Assembly: GCF_000981035.1 (NCBI RefSeq) | Contig: NZ_LAYJ01000133.1 | Span: 94-64,093, forward strand | Origin: Christensenella hongkongensis | GTDB lineage: Bacteria > Bacillota > Clostridia > Christensenellales > Christensenellaceae | Direction of reading: 5' to 3' | DNA: 64,000 nt | Shown here: positions 50,953-59,173 of the stretch, one piece after another | Layout: each line of letters starts with the position of its first letter | How positions within the stretch are numbered: the first letter of the stretch is position 1 | Position numbers and translations under genes: made by a program | Notes under the pieces: model-generated | Database searches by the model: none | The model's input: the letters and a program-made list of their open reading frames with translations, nothing else | Told to the model about the DNA's origin: nothing

Positions 50953-51003
50953 TATAATAGAAAATGATTTTATTTTTTACAAAAACAGGACAGGAGAAAA
51001 TTC
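50953..51003 (+). promoter_or_regulatory. glmS -10 box and short leader
   Basis: TATAAT at 50953-50958 with a poor T-rich -35 region gives a start near 50965 and a leader of about 38 bases ending in ACAGGAGAAAATTC. The leader is far too short for the glmS ribozyme. Confidence 0.6.
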
Positions 51004-52830
51004 ATGTGCGGAATTGTTGGTTATATTGGTGACAGAAATGTAATCCCCGTTTTAATTGGCGGGTTGCAGAAGCTGGAATACCGTGGTTATGACAGCGCGG
51101 GAATTGCATATCTGGATCAGGGGAAACTGACGGTATATAAAGAAAAAGGAAAACTTGCGGAGCTTGAAAAGCTGGTAAACGGAAAGGTGTCCGAGCATAC
51201 GCTCGGTATTGGGCATACGCGCTGGGCGACGCATGGCGAGCCGAGCAGGATCAATGCGCATCCGCATACAAACAGCGCGGGAGACCTCGCAATCGTGCAC
51301 AATGGGATCATTGAAAACTATATGCACCTGCGCGAGTGGCTTTCCAAAAAAGGGGTGCAGTTTGTTTCGGATACGGATACTGAGGTAATCGTCCACCTGA
51401 TCGATTACTATTTAAAGGATGATTTGAAGGAAGCTGTGGCGCAGGCGATTTCCAAGCTGAAGGGAAGCTATGCGCTGGGCGTTGTAAGCGAACGCTTTCC
51501 GCAGGAAATTGTCGCGGTTCGCAAAGACAGCCCGCTTGTCGTGGGCGTGGGAGAAAACGAAAACCTGATCGCATCGGATATCCCGGCGCTTCTTGAATAC
51601 ACACGCGATGTGTATTTCCTGAATAATGGAGAGATTGCCGTCGTGAAAAAGGACGGTGTGCAGCTTTACGACGAAGTACTCAATCCCATTGAACGCGAGT
51701 TGTTTACGGTGGAGTGGGACGTATCCCAGGCGGAAAAAGCAGGCTATCCGCATTTCATGCTCAAGGAGATTGAAGAACAGCCGCGCGTGCTTGCTGAGAC
51801 AATCAATCCGCGTGTGAAAGACGGGGAAATTTGTTTTGATGAAATAAACCTGACGGATGAAACGCTCAGGGATATCGATAAAATCACGATCATTGCCTGC
51901 GGAACGGCTTACCATGCGTCCTGCGTTGGGAAATATGTGATGGAGCGCTTTGCGCGCGTGCCGGTCGAGGTGGAGATCGCGTCGGAGTTCCGTTACAAAG
52001 AGCCGATTATGGACGAAAACAGTTTTGTGATTATCGTGAGCCAGTCCGGCGAGACGGCGGATACGATTGCCGCAATGCGCGAGGCGAAAAAACGCGGTGC
52101 GTATGTTCTTGCGATTGCAAACGTGGTGGGTTCCACCATTGCGCGCGAGGCGGACAGCGTACTCTATACGCGCGCAGGGCTGGAGATTGCGGTTGCGTCC
52201 ACCAAGGCGTACACAACCCAGCTGATGTCCATGTATATGTTCTCTTTGAAGCTTGCGTATGCAAAAGGCCGGATTTCAAAAGAGGATTACCTGAAATATG
52301 TAAAGGAGCTGCAGGCCGTGCCGGATAAGGCCGCGCAGGTGATTGCAAACAAAGAGCTCTTACAGAAGTTTGCTTATGAACATTTTACGGAGCACAGCGT
52401 TTTTTATATCGGCAGGGGGCTTGATTACGCGCTTGCCATGGAAGGCTCGCTCAAACTCAAGGAGATCAGCTATATCCATTCCGAAGCATATGCGGCGGGA
52501 GAGTTGAAGCATGGAACCATTGCGCTCATCGAACAGGGAACGTTGGTTGTCGCGGCGCTCACACAGGGAGACCTGCTTGAGAAATGCGTCAGCAACGTCA
52601 AAGAGGTGAAATCCCGCGGCGCGGTGGTTATGGTGATCACGCAGGAGCGTTATCAGGATCTTGTGAAGGATATTGCGGATAAATTGGTGATCATACCGGA
52701 TACTGTAGATTTTGAAGCGACGATCACATCCATTATTCCAATGCAGATTTTTGCGTATTATATGTCTGTGCAAAAGGGCTGCGATGTGGATAAGCCTAGG
52801 AACCTTGCAAAAAGCGTTACGGTGGAATAA
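51004..52830 (+). CDS. glmS: Glutamine-fructose-6-phosphate aminotransferase
   Basis: Makes glucosamine-6-phosphate, the first step of amino sugar synthesis. The 608-residue protein has the N-terminal glutaminase with catalytic Cys2 (MCGIVGYIG), TRWATHGEPS and HNGIIENY. Two SIS domains follow (SQSGETADTIAAMREAK; GRGLDYALAMEGSLKLKEISYIHSEAYAAGELKHG), and the C-terminal PRNLAKSVTVE ends the active site. Size and motifs are normal. It is transcribed from its own promoter and ends in a strong terminator. Confidence 0.97.
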   Translation: MCGIVGYIGDRNVIPVLIGGLQKLEYRGYDSAGIAYLDQGKLTVYKEKGKLAELEKLVNGKVSEHTLGIGHTRWATHGEPSRINAHPHTNSAGDLAIVHNGIIENYMHLREWLSKKGVQFVSDTDTEVIVHLIDYYLKDDLKEAVAQAISKLKGSYALGVVSERFPQEIVAVRKDSPLVVGVGENENLIASDIPALLEYTRDVYFLNNGEIAVVKKDGVQLYDEVLNPIERELFTVEWDVSQAEKAGYPHFMLKEIEEQPRVLAETINPRVKDGEICFDEINLTDETLRDIDKITIIACGTAYHASCVGKYVMERFARVPVEVEIASEFRYKEPIMDENSFVIIVSQSGETADTIAAMREAKKRGAYVLAIANVVGSTIAREADSVLYTRAGLEIAVASTKAYTTQLMSMYMFSLKLAYAKGRISKEDYLKYVKELQAVPDKAAQVIANKELLQKFAYEHFTEHSVFYIGRGLDYALAMEGSLKLKEISYIHSEAYAAGELKHGTIALIEQGTLVVAALTQGDLLEKCVSNVKEVKSRGAVVMVITQERYQDLVKDIADKLVIIPDTVDFEATITSIIPMQIFAYYMSVQKGCDVDKPRNLAKSVTVE

Positions 52831-52856
52831 ACGGAATCAATCAGCATCGGATGATC

Positions 52857-52882
52857 AAAACGCCGCAATTTGCGGCGTTTTT
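52857..52882 (+). terminator. Terminator after glmS
   Basis: AACGCCGCA (52859-52867), loop ATT, TGCGGCGTT (52871-52879), followed by more T; A-run in front lets it also act on the opposite strand. Confidence 0.9.
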
Positions 52883-52914
52883 CATCATTTGTTTACATTC
52901 ATGACAAAATTGTG

Positions 52915-52923
52915 TGATATAAT
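52915..52923 (+). promoter_or_regulatory. lepB extended -10 promoter
   Basis: TGA-TATAAT at 52915-52923 is a TGn extended -10 box. No good -35 lies at 17 bp, as is usual for this promoter class. The start would be near 52930, 35 bases from the lepB ATG. Confidence 0.55.
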
Positions 52924-52964
52924 CATATAGTATCACGAAATAAAAGATAAGCAGGCATAAGTGA

Positions 52965-53519
52965 ATGGGGAGAATGAAGAGCAGGACTCAAAGGACAAAA
53001 GCGCGGACGGAAAAGAAGAAAGCGGTTTGGGGCTGGGTGATCGCAATCGGTGTGGCAGTGGCCGTCGCATTTCTGGTCAGGGCGTTTTTATTTGAAATTA
53101 TAATGGTGGATGGGCCGTCTATGCAGCCGACGCTGCACACGGACGAACGCCTCGCGGTGGAAAAGGTGTCGCGTTATGCGGGGATGCCCCAGCGCGGGGA
53201 CATTATCATCGTCCATTATTCGGATGGAACAAACAACAATTATGTTAAGCGCGCAATCGGACTTCCGGGCGATACGGTGGAGATCAAAGACAGCGTTGTT
53301 TACATCAATGGGGAAGCGCTCAGCGAGGATTATGTGAGCCCTGCGCCATATGCGGACATGGAGGCGGTGGTCGTGCCGGAGGATGAGGTGTTTGTCATGG
53401 GAGATAACCGCGCCAATTCTATGGACAGCCGTATGGTGGGGCCGATTAAGCATGAACAAATCGTCGGGCACGCAATGGCGGTTATTTTTCCTTTCAATGA
53501 AATACGTGGATTGAATTAA
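52965..53519 (+). CDS. lepB: Signal peptidase I
   Basis: Cleaves signal peptides of exported proteins at the outer face of the membrane. The 184-residue enzyme has a basic N-terminus, one membrane anchor (residues about 22-46), the catalytic Ser52 in GPSMQPTL, the general-base Lys95 in NYVKRAIGLPGD, and the C-terminal GDNRANSMDSR box. Single-anchor architecture fits Gram-positive SipS-type enzymes. The exported lipoproteins in this window use the separate signal peptidase II. Confidence 0.95.
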   Translation: MGRMKSRTQRTKARTEKKKAVWGWVIAIGVAVAVAFLVRAFLFEIIMVDGPSMQPTLHTDERLAVEKVSRYAGMPQRGDIIIVHYSDGTNNNYVKRAIGLPGDTVEIKDSVVYINGEALSEDYVSPAPYADMEAVVVPEDEVFVMGDNRANSMDSRMVGPIKHEQIVGHAMAVIFPFNEIRGLN

Positions 53520-53535
53520 GTAAGTCAAAGCATAA

Positions 53536-53562
53536 AAAAGCCGCGGCACTGCCGCGGCTTTT
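53536..53562. terminator. Bidirectional terminator between lepB and hsp20
   Basis: AAAAGCCGCGGC (53536-53547), loop ACT, GCCGCGGCTTTT (53551-53562): a perfect 12-bp stem with T-runs on both strands, between convergent genes. Confidence 0.93.
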
Positions 53563-53576
53563 GTTTTGTTTCCGGT

Positions 53577-54023
53577 TTACCGGACGTCGATTTTGTGGGA
53601 CTTTTTTTCTTCCTCTGTACTTTTGGGAAGATTGATTTTTAAAACGCCATCCTTATATTCCGCGGTGATTTCATCATCCTTCACATCGGGGACGGAGAAA
53701 GAACGCGATACGCGCCCCGTCCTGCGTTCGTTGATGACATAATCATCCTTTTCCGTTTTGGATTCTTCATCCATATCAGCGCTGATTGTGAGCATTCCGT
53801 CGTTGATTGTGACGTCAATCATTTCACGGTGCAGACCGGGAAGGTCTGCGTCGATTTGATAATGATCGCCTTTGTCCCTTACATCCACGCGAAAGTTGCT
53901 GAAGCCTTCCGAGCCGTTAAAAAAGTTTCGCAGAAAGCTTTTGTCCCAAAAATCCAGGTCGTCAAAAGTATTCATTCTCGAGAGTCCGTGACGACGCGAA
54001 CCAAATGGTGTCAGTTCTGCCAT
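53577..54023 (-). CDS. Hsp20 family small heat shock protein
   Basis: A 148-residue ATP-independent holdase chaperone. The alpha-crystallin domain runs from about NFRVDVRDKGDHYQIDADLPG to KDGVLKINLPK (residues about 45-135), with SRSFSVPDVKDDEITAEYKDG as the dimerisation/hydrophobic region. ATG at 54023 is 9 bases from GGAG; an ATG at 54032 abuts it. No CIRCE element or heat-shock operator was recognised upstream. Confidence 0.93.
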   Translation of the reverse strand: MAELTPFGSRRHGLSRMNTFDDLDFWDKSFLRNFFNGSEGFSNFRVDVRDKGDHYQIDADLPGLHREMIDVTINDGMLTISADMDEESKTEKDDYVINERRTGRVSRSFSVPDVKDDEITAEYKDGVLKINLPKSTEEEKKSHKIDVR

Positions 54024-54108
54024 ATGAAACATCTCCTTTATTGGTATTCTTATTTCTATCATACCAACAAATCAGGACTTTAAACAAAACCCGGCGAATT
54101 TTAATCAA

Positions 54109-54792
54109 TCAAAAAGAATCGCGGGACATCAGGCTTGCTTTACACAAAAATTCGTAAATTGGCTTCAAAAGAGCAAAATCAGAAGTAAGCTTATCGGCAA
54201 GGCCGTCGGAGAATAAAACGTCCGCGTCCGTACTATTGCACATAAAATCGATGTTGCGGCGGTCCAGCCAGTTGCGAAGCGCCTTTGATGCCTCGGGGGC
54301 CTTGCTGCGTTTGTAGAAATCGCCTTCCATCTGAAAGACGTCCTGTCTGGATGCGGCCCTTTTGGCTCTGCGGAAAGAGGGATCGTCCTGCAAAATCAGT
54401 TGGCGCATGACTTCCATCGTTTTTGTAGGAGCGTCGTAATATCCGCAGCCGTAACGAAAACCCTGCGGTGAAAATTCAAATACAAAACCAGGCAGGTCTC
54501 CGTGCTCTTTCTTGCTTCGTACAAAACATACCCACATCACCTCGCGATACAACGATTTATCATGCGAAAACCGCGTATCCCTGTAAATACGGGAAATGGT
54601 TCGATCCACCTTTGGCTCCGTCACAAACTGAGGATCGATTTCCAGCATTTTAGGAGCCATACGAATAGAAAGCTCCTTTAACGGTTCAAGCACATAACGC
54701 TGATATTCCGGTTTGTGTTCCAAATACCATTGCCTGCTGTTGTGGAATCTGTTTTCTGCCAGAAAGCGTAGCGTCTCATTTGTGATTGGCAT
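54109..54792 (-). CDS. DUF2461 family protein
   Basis: A 227-residue protein of the TIGR02453/DUF2461 family. The N-terminal FLAENRFHNSRQWYLEHKPEYQRYVLEPLKEL, the central ISRIYRDTRFSHDKSLYREVMWV and GFVFEFSPQGFRYGCGYYDA are the family signatures. Function unknown. Co-oriented with hsp20 but 85 bases apart. No good terminator was noticed between the two genes, so they may share a transcript. Confidence 0.85.
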   Translation of the reverse strand: MPITNETLRFLAENRFHNSRQWYLEHKPEYQRYVLEPLKELSIRMAPKMLEIDPQFVTEPKVDRTISRIYRDTRFSHDKSLYREVMWVCFVRSKKEHGDLPGFVFEFSPQGFRYGCGYYDAPTKTMEVMRQLILQDDPSFRRAKRAASRQDVFQMEGDFYKRSKAPEASKALRNWLDRRNIDFMCNSTDADVLFSDGLADKLTSDFALLKPIYEFLCKASLMSRDSF

Positions 54793-55215
54793 AATATTCC
54801 TCCCGATCGTATCATTTTTCTATTTGTATTGTAGCATGAAGGGCGGAAAAAGTCGATTACAGCAACGTCTGTAAATAAATTTCAAAAAATGAAAAAAGGT
54901 GCGAATTTTATTCCTGATATTGAAATAAATTTCCTGATTGACAATATCTTTCAAAACAGATTGACTTTAAAGGCTATTTGAATTATTGTAAATGGCAGAT
55001 GCAAATAAAATAGAGACCATCAAATAACGACTCAGCACCTGCTGAATGAATCTGATTGAAATCATGTAAAAAAGTGAATGTTGCAAACTGGTATGCGTTT
55101 TGGGCGATTACTTTTGTTTCGTATTGCCTGAAATGGAATGATGAGGAATATTTGGACATTTTTGTATGTACAAAAATGTACGACAACCAAAAAACATGAA
55201 GCAAGGGGCTATGAT
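54793..55215. promoter_or_regulatory. AT-rich gap before the ribokinase gene, with an 18-bp palindrome
   Basis: About 420 bp without a gene. TTGACT at 54961-54966 with TATTGT at 54984-54989 (17-bp spacer) is a weak plus-strand promoter. TTTTTGTA-TG-TACAAAAA at 55159-55176 is a near-symmetric palindrome about 40 bases before the ATG and could be an operator for the sugar kinase gene. The stretch 54840-54960 is A/T-rich with nothing else recognised. Confidence 0.5.
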
Positions 55216-56133
55216 ATGAAAAAGAAAAAAATTGTTATGTTTGGAAGCTATGTTGCTGACCTGACCGGTATTGCGGAGCATTTGCCAAAAGCGGCGGAAA
55301 CCGTGTTTGGCGACGAGTTTAAAATTGGACCGGGCGGAAAGGGAAGTAACCAGGCGGTTGCGGCGCATCGCGCAGGTGCGGATATTACGATTGTAACAAA
55401 AATAGGCCGCGACGTATTTGGCCAGCTCGCTACGGATTTTTACAGGAAGGAAAACATCAATACGGAATATGTTTTGGTGGATGAGGAAAAGGGAACCGGG
55501 GTTGCTCTCATCTGCGTGGACCAGCAGACAGGACAGAACCAGATATTGGTCATTCCGGGAGCCTGCACCAATTTTACACAGTCTGATATCGATAAGATAC
55601 GCGTGGTTTTGCAGGATGCGGATATCCTGCTCGCACAATTCGAGGTCAATATGGAGGCGCTTGCACAGGTGATTGGGATTGCAGAAAGCGCAGGCGTGAT
55701 GGTAGTCTTAAATCCGGCTCCCGCACGGGAAATATCGCTGGAAACGCTTCAGAAGGTAGATATTATAACGCCAAACGAGGTAGAGGCGGAGGCGCTCACG
55801 GGCGTAGCAGTACCGGATGAAGCGGGAGCGAAAGCTGCTGCGGATGTATTCCATTCCTGGGGAATTCCCTCTGTTATTATTACAATGGGAAAGCAGGGCG
55901 TATTTGTAAGCACGGTGGAAGGAACGCGTATGGTTCCGGCACGGCTTGTGGAGGCGGTAGATACGACGGGCGCAGGCGATGCCTTTAACGGCGGTTTCGT
56001 GACGGGGATTTCGGAGGGCATGGATTTATTTGCCGCGGCGGAATTTGGAAACATGGTTGCGTCGCTGTCTGTCCAGAAATTTGGAACCGCGCCATCCATG
56101 CCTCTGCGTGAGGAGATCGATAAGCTCGTATAG
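55216..56133 (+). CDS. rbsK: Ribokinase
   Basis: A 305-residue PfkB-family kinase that phosphorylates D-ribose (or a close sugar) at C5. FGSYVADLTG opening, the sugar-binding GPGGKGSNQAVAAHRAGADI, VLNPAPA, ITPNEVEAEALTG and the catalytic DTTGAGDAFNGGF (base Asp) motifs are all present. The ribokinase-type N-x-x-E (NEVE) is intact. ATG at 55216 follows AAGGGGC. It lies apart from any transporter, 129 bases before the lipoprotein gene. Confidence 0.9.
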   Translation: MKKKKIVMFGSYVADLTGIAEHLPKAAETVFGDEFKIGPGGKGSNQAVAAHRAGADITIVTKIGRDVFGQLATDFYRKENINTEYVLVDEEKGTGVALICVDQQTGQNQILVIPGACTNFTQSDIDKIRVVLQDADILLAQFEVNMEALAQVIGIAESAGVMVVLNPAPAREISLETLQKVDIITPNEVEAEALTGVAVPDEAGAKAAADVFHSWGIPSVIITMGKQGVFVSTVEGTRMVPARLVEAVDTTGAGDAFNGGFVTGISEGMDLFAAAEFGNMVASLSVQKFGTAPSMPLREEIDKLV

Positions 56134-56262
56134 GAAAAGCTTTTTACAGCGAACGGATGAAACGTTGCAAAGAGTGCAGGTATAATAACCTGCGCTGCAT
56201 AGCGGTTTTGGTAAATGTGAGTGAAACCATTTGATAAGCTGCAATAGGAAATGAGGGGACAT

Positions 56263-56919
56263 ATGAAACGATTTGCATTGATTCTGGTAACAATGATTTT
56301 TGCGTGCGCGTTATTTGCGGGATGCGGGGCGTCCTGGGACGGCGTGGCGGACGACGCGGTGGTTGCGCAGGTTGGAGATATATCAATCACTTACCGCCTC
56401 TTGAAGTATTACAGCGCGCAACAGGAGATCGGATCTGAGATTGCGAACGAACTGCTCAAAGAGCAGGGCCAGCAGGTCAAAGCAGAAAAGCTGTCCGAAC
56501 AGGATTACCTTGATGAGCTGATAGAAAACGCAGCGCTTGCCCAGGTTGCGCTATCCCGTGATGACGCGCTTTCACGCGACGATGCCCTTTCGCGGGCAAA
56601 GGAAGAGTTTACGCAGGTAAACTATGACTACCTGGAGGACTACAACAACAAGTTGAAAGAAAAGATGGGATTCAATGACGATGAGCTGCTTGCGGTTGCC
56701 GCGGAAGACCGGTATATTTCCCTTAACGCGGATCTCGTACTGGCCGACGTAGCCGAGAGCCTTGGGGACAGCGTGGCGCAGGATAAGCTTGGAGACGAGA
56801 TTGCAAAAAAGCTTGCAGAGCTTACAAATGGCCTGGAAATAAAACAGCTTATCCCAACCGAGAAAACAGTGAAGCCTGATTTCAAAAAACTCGGGGGACA
56901 GGCGGCGATCCTGTATTAG
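56263..56919 (+). CDS. Lipoprotein of unknown function with ALSRDD repeats
   Basis: A 218-residue exported lipoprotein. The signal MKRFALILVTMIFACALFAGC ends in a lipobox. VAQVGDISITYRLLKYY resembles the N-terminal chaperone domain of SurA/PrsA-type proteins, but there is no rotamase domain. Residues about 91-107 hold ALSRDDALSRDDALSR in tandem, encoded by different codons, which points to selection at the protein level rather than recent slippage. The C-terminal half is charged and helical. ATG at 56263 follows GAGGGG. Role unknown; a folding helper is possible. Confidence 0.65.
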   Translation: MKRFALILVTMIFACALFAGCGASWDGVADDAVVAQVGDISITYRLLKYYSAQQEIGSEIANELLKEQGQQVKAEKLSEQDYLDELIENAALAQVALSRDDALSRDDALSRAKEEFTQVNYDYLEDYNNKLKEKMGFNDDELLAVAAEDRYISLNADLVLADVAESLGDSVAQDKLGDEIAKKLAELTNGLEIKQLIPTEKTVKPDFKKLGGQAAILY

Positions 56920-56977
56920 CCCTTGAACCGATATTCCGCACAACCATGCGGAATACCGGGTGAATACATGATTTTTT

Positions 56978-57054
56978 GTAACCGGTTACTTTTTTTCTGA
57001 AATCTATTGACAGGCCAAAAGAATAGTGATACTATAATTACTGTAACCGGTTAC
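56978..57054 (+). promoter_or_regulatory. Promoter with LacI-type operator pair GTAACCGGTTAC
   Basis: The perfect 12-bp palindrome GTAACCGGTTAC occurs at 56978-56989 and 57043-57054 (centres 65 bp apart). TTGACA at 57007-57012 and TACTAT at 57030-57035 (17-bp spacer) give a start near 57042, right at the downstream operator; TATAAT also overlaps at 57033-57038. It resembles but differs from the allose-regulon operator in bases 5 and 8, so another LacI protein outside the window probably binds here. It would control the cupin and transporter genes. Confidence 0.75.
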
Positions 57055-57199
57055 ATTATTACAAATGCAAATTCAATTTTTACATGATTTCAAACAAGTA
57101 TTGATGATTTCAATCAACAGGATATCGACTGCCCGTGAAAAGCTGCAGGCAATGCGGACAAAGATATAAAGAAGATTTCCACAAGGAGATAATTTTATT

Positions 57200-57610
57200 A
57201 TGGCACAGGGGAGACTCATTAATTCCAAAAATGTAAAGCCTTTTATATGTGATGAAACCTATTCGTCAAAGCTTTTGATTGGCGACGAGGTTGCCGGTTG
57301 CGAAGTAATCAACGTCAACGAAGGAACGCTGGAAGCCAGGCAGAGAACTGCCGGCGGCGTGCATGAGCAGACGGAAATTTATTATATTGTAAGCGGGACG
57401 GGAGATGTGTGGCTCGACGAAACCTGCTATCATGTAGTGCCGGGCGATTTTATTATCATCCCGCCGGGAACGTTCCATTATATAGACAACACAATGAACG
57501 ATGAGAAATTTGTGCTGATGACCTTCTGGTCGCGGCAGGAATATAACGAAGTATATTTTGCAAGGAAAGAAGCTTGGGGGAAATCCTTCAAGACAATCGA
57601 CGAAGAATAA
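57200..57610 (+). CDS. Cupin-domain protein
   Basis: A 136-residue single-domain cupin. The metal motifs are in HEQTEIYYIVSGTGDVWLDE (His, Glu) and GDFIIIPPGTFHYIDN (His). Such cupins isomerise or bind sugars, often an epimerase or a lyxose isomerase-like activity, but no specific match is possible. It is the first gene behind the LacI-type operators. AAGGAGATAAT precedes the start. It is 209 bases before the first binding-protein gene. Confidence 0.8.
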   Translation: MAQGRLINSKNVKPFICDETYSSKLLIGDEVAGCEVINVNEGTLEARQRTAGGVHEQTEIYYIVSGTGDVWLDETCYHVVPGDFIIIPPGTFHYIDNTMNDEKFVLMTFWSRQEYNEVYFARKEAWGKSFKTIDEE

Positions 57611-57640
57611 CAGTCTCGCTTTTACAAAACAAAATTTATG

Positions 57641-57692
57641 ATATCCATAAAAAGTACGGGAAGCTTAGAAGGCGGCAACATATTATGGATAT
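57641..57692. repeat. Inverted repeat ATATCCATAA/TTATGGATAT
   Basis: Perfect 10-bp arms at 57641-57650 and 57683-57692 with a 32-base loop, in the gap between the cupin and the first binding protein. It could be an RNA structure or a protein site. Confidence 0.45.
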
Positions 57693-57819
57693 TTGCAGCA
57701 GTGTATTCATCAGGTCTGGCAAACTCCAATAAAAATTAAGGTTTAAACAGGTAATGCGAAAAAAGAGAAAATCGCATTGTCATGTTTAATGCACCAAAAA
57801 ATACTAGGAGGGAATTGAA

Positions 57820-58944
57820 ATGAAAAAAAAGACCAAACTGCTCTGCATGGTAATGGCAATTTTACTGTGCGCATCTGTATTCGTTGCCTGCGCGGCTGAG
57901 CCCGCAGCATCCGAATCGCCTTCACAGGCTGCTTCCGAGTCTGCATCGGCTGAGGCGTCCGCGCCCGCGGAATCGGCTGAGGCTTCGCAGGCGTCAAGCG
58001 GCGGAGATGACATCAATCCGGCTGAATATCCGGTTGCTGTTGCAATGATGCTGAAAAACCATCCTGTTCACAGAATGGTACAGCTCGGCTTCCTGAAAGC
58101 TGCAAAAGAGCTCGGCTACACAGACGCGCAGGTTATCGGAACAGAGAGCGCGGATGTAAACGAACAATATACGGCATGCGACACCTTCGCGGCACAGGGC
58201 GGAAAAGGCCTGCTGCTGTGGTCAGGCGACGACACCTGCTTCCCGACGCTTAAGAAAATGAAAGCAGCGGGCGTAAGGGTTGGTATCCCGCACTTTAAAC
58301 TGATCGAGGAAGATGGCGAAATGCCGGAAGGACTCGATTTCAACATGGCGTGCGATCCGGTTGCATACGGCAAGCTGGTAGCAGACTTTATGGCGGAAAA
58401 ACTGGAAGGCAAGACCGGTAAAGTAGCCGTCACACAGAACACGAAAAACAACACGGAAAATGCAGCTGCCGAATCGTTTGCGGCACGCATGGCGGAACTG
58501 AACCTGGACGGCATTACGGTTCTTGAACCGGAGCTGGAAGGTGGAGAAGCGACACAGGCTGCAAATGTAAACGCGGCGATCATCCAGAAGAATCCTGACC
58601 TCGTAGGCGCGTTCTCTACAACGGGCGGCGGCAGCGCTTCCTGGTCTACGGCAGCTCAGAAGGCTGGAAAAGAGAATGGCGAAATCGTAATCGTTGCGAT
58701 GGATATCACGGAAGAAAACCTGAAGTATCTGGAAGACGGACAGGTTGCGGCTCTCGTATATCAGCCGCTTTATGAGGAAGCTTTCAAAACAATGGAATAT
58801 CTTGACACACTGTTCCGCGGCGGCGAAGTGCCGGCATGGACAGACCTCGACGCACCTCTCGTATATGTTGGTGGCAGCGGAGCATCCGATCCGGCTACTT
58901 ACAAGAGCTACATCGACGAAGTAAAGACATGGTTCGAGCAATAA
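57820..58944 (+). CDS. Sugar ABC transporter substrate-binding lipoprotein, copy 1
   Basis: A 374-residue exported receptor. MKKKTKLLCMVMAILLCASVFVAC is a lipoprotein signal (Cys near residue 24), followed by a long Ala/Ser/Glu linker to about residue 67. The PBP fold then opens NPAEYPVAVAMMLKNHPVHRMVQLG. It is a recent tandem paralogue of the next gene: about 83 percent identical over the folded part by eye count. Differing residues fall at AMML/AMDS, LLWSGDD/MLWRGDD and IPHFKLI/IAHFKFV, near the expected ligand cleft. GGAGGG precedes the ATG. Confidence 0.9.
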   Translation: MKKKTKLLCMVMAILLCASVFVACAAEPAASESPSQAASESASAEASAPAESAEASQASSGGDDINPAEYPVAVAMMLKNHPVHRMVQLGFLKAAKELGYTDAQVIGTESADVNEQYTACDTFAAQGGKGLLLWSGDDTCFPTLKKMKAAGVRVGIPHFKLIEEDGEMPEGLDFNMACDPVAYGKLVADFMAEKLEGKTGKVAVTQNTKNNTENAAAESFAARMAELNLDGITVLEPELEGGEATQAANVNAAIIQKNPDLVGAFSTTGGGSASWSTAAQKAGKENGEIVIVAMDITEENLKYLEDGQVAALVYQPLYEEAFKTMEYLDTLFRGGEVPAWTDLDAPLVYVGGSGASDPATYKSYIDEVKTWFEQ

Positions 58945-58980
58945 ATGGCAGGGAACCACAACACTATCTGTAGAATGATT

Positions 58981-59008
58981 GAGGGGAAACGGCCAACCGT
59001 TTCCCCTC
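58981..59008 (+). other. Strong stem-loop after binding-protein copy 1
   Basis: GAGGGGAAACGG (58981-58992), loop CCAA, CCGTTTCCCCTC (58997-59008), a perfect 12-bp stem followed by AAAAAAAG rather than T. It is not an intrinsic terminator on this strand; mRNA stabilisation is likely. Confidence 0.7.
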
Positions 59009-59173
59009 AAAAAAAGATATGGGGAAAAGACATCAAAGTGAAGAGGCGCGCCGGTAAGATCGCATGGGATAACCGGGGCCTCAATCAGCAATGATGAGCG
59101 TCAAACAGGCGGTGCAAAAAAAATTCAGTTGCATTGTCATGTTATATATAACAACTTAGGAGGGAATTTGTAA

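Noticed and set aside
50887-51003. glmS ribozyme/riboswitch in front of glmS
   Set aside because: The gap is only 117 bases, already contains a terminator and a -10 box, and leaves a leader of about 38 bases. The ribozyme core needs far more sequence, and none of its pattern is visible.
58981-59008. Rho-independent terminator after receptor copy 1
   Set aside because: The stem is perfect, but it is followed by A residues rather than T on the transcribed strand.
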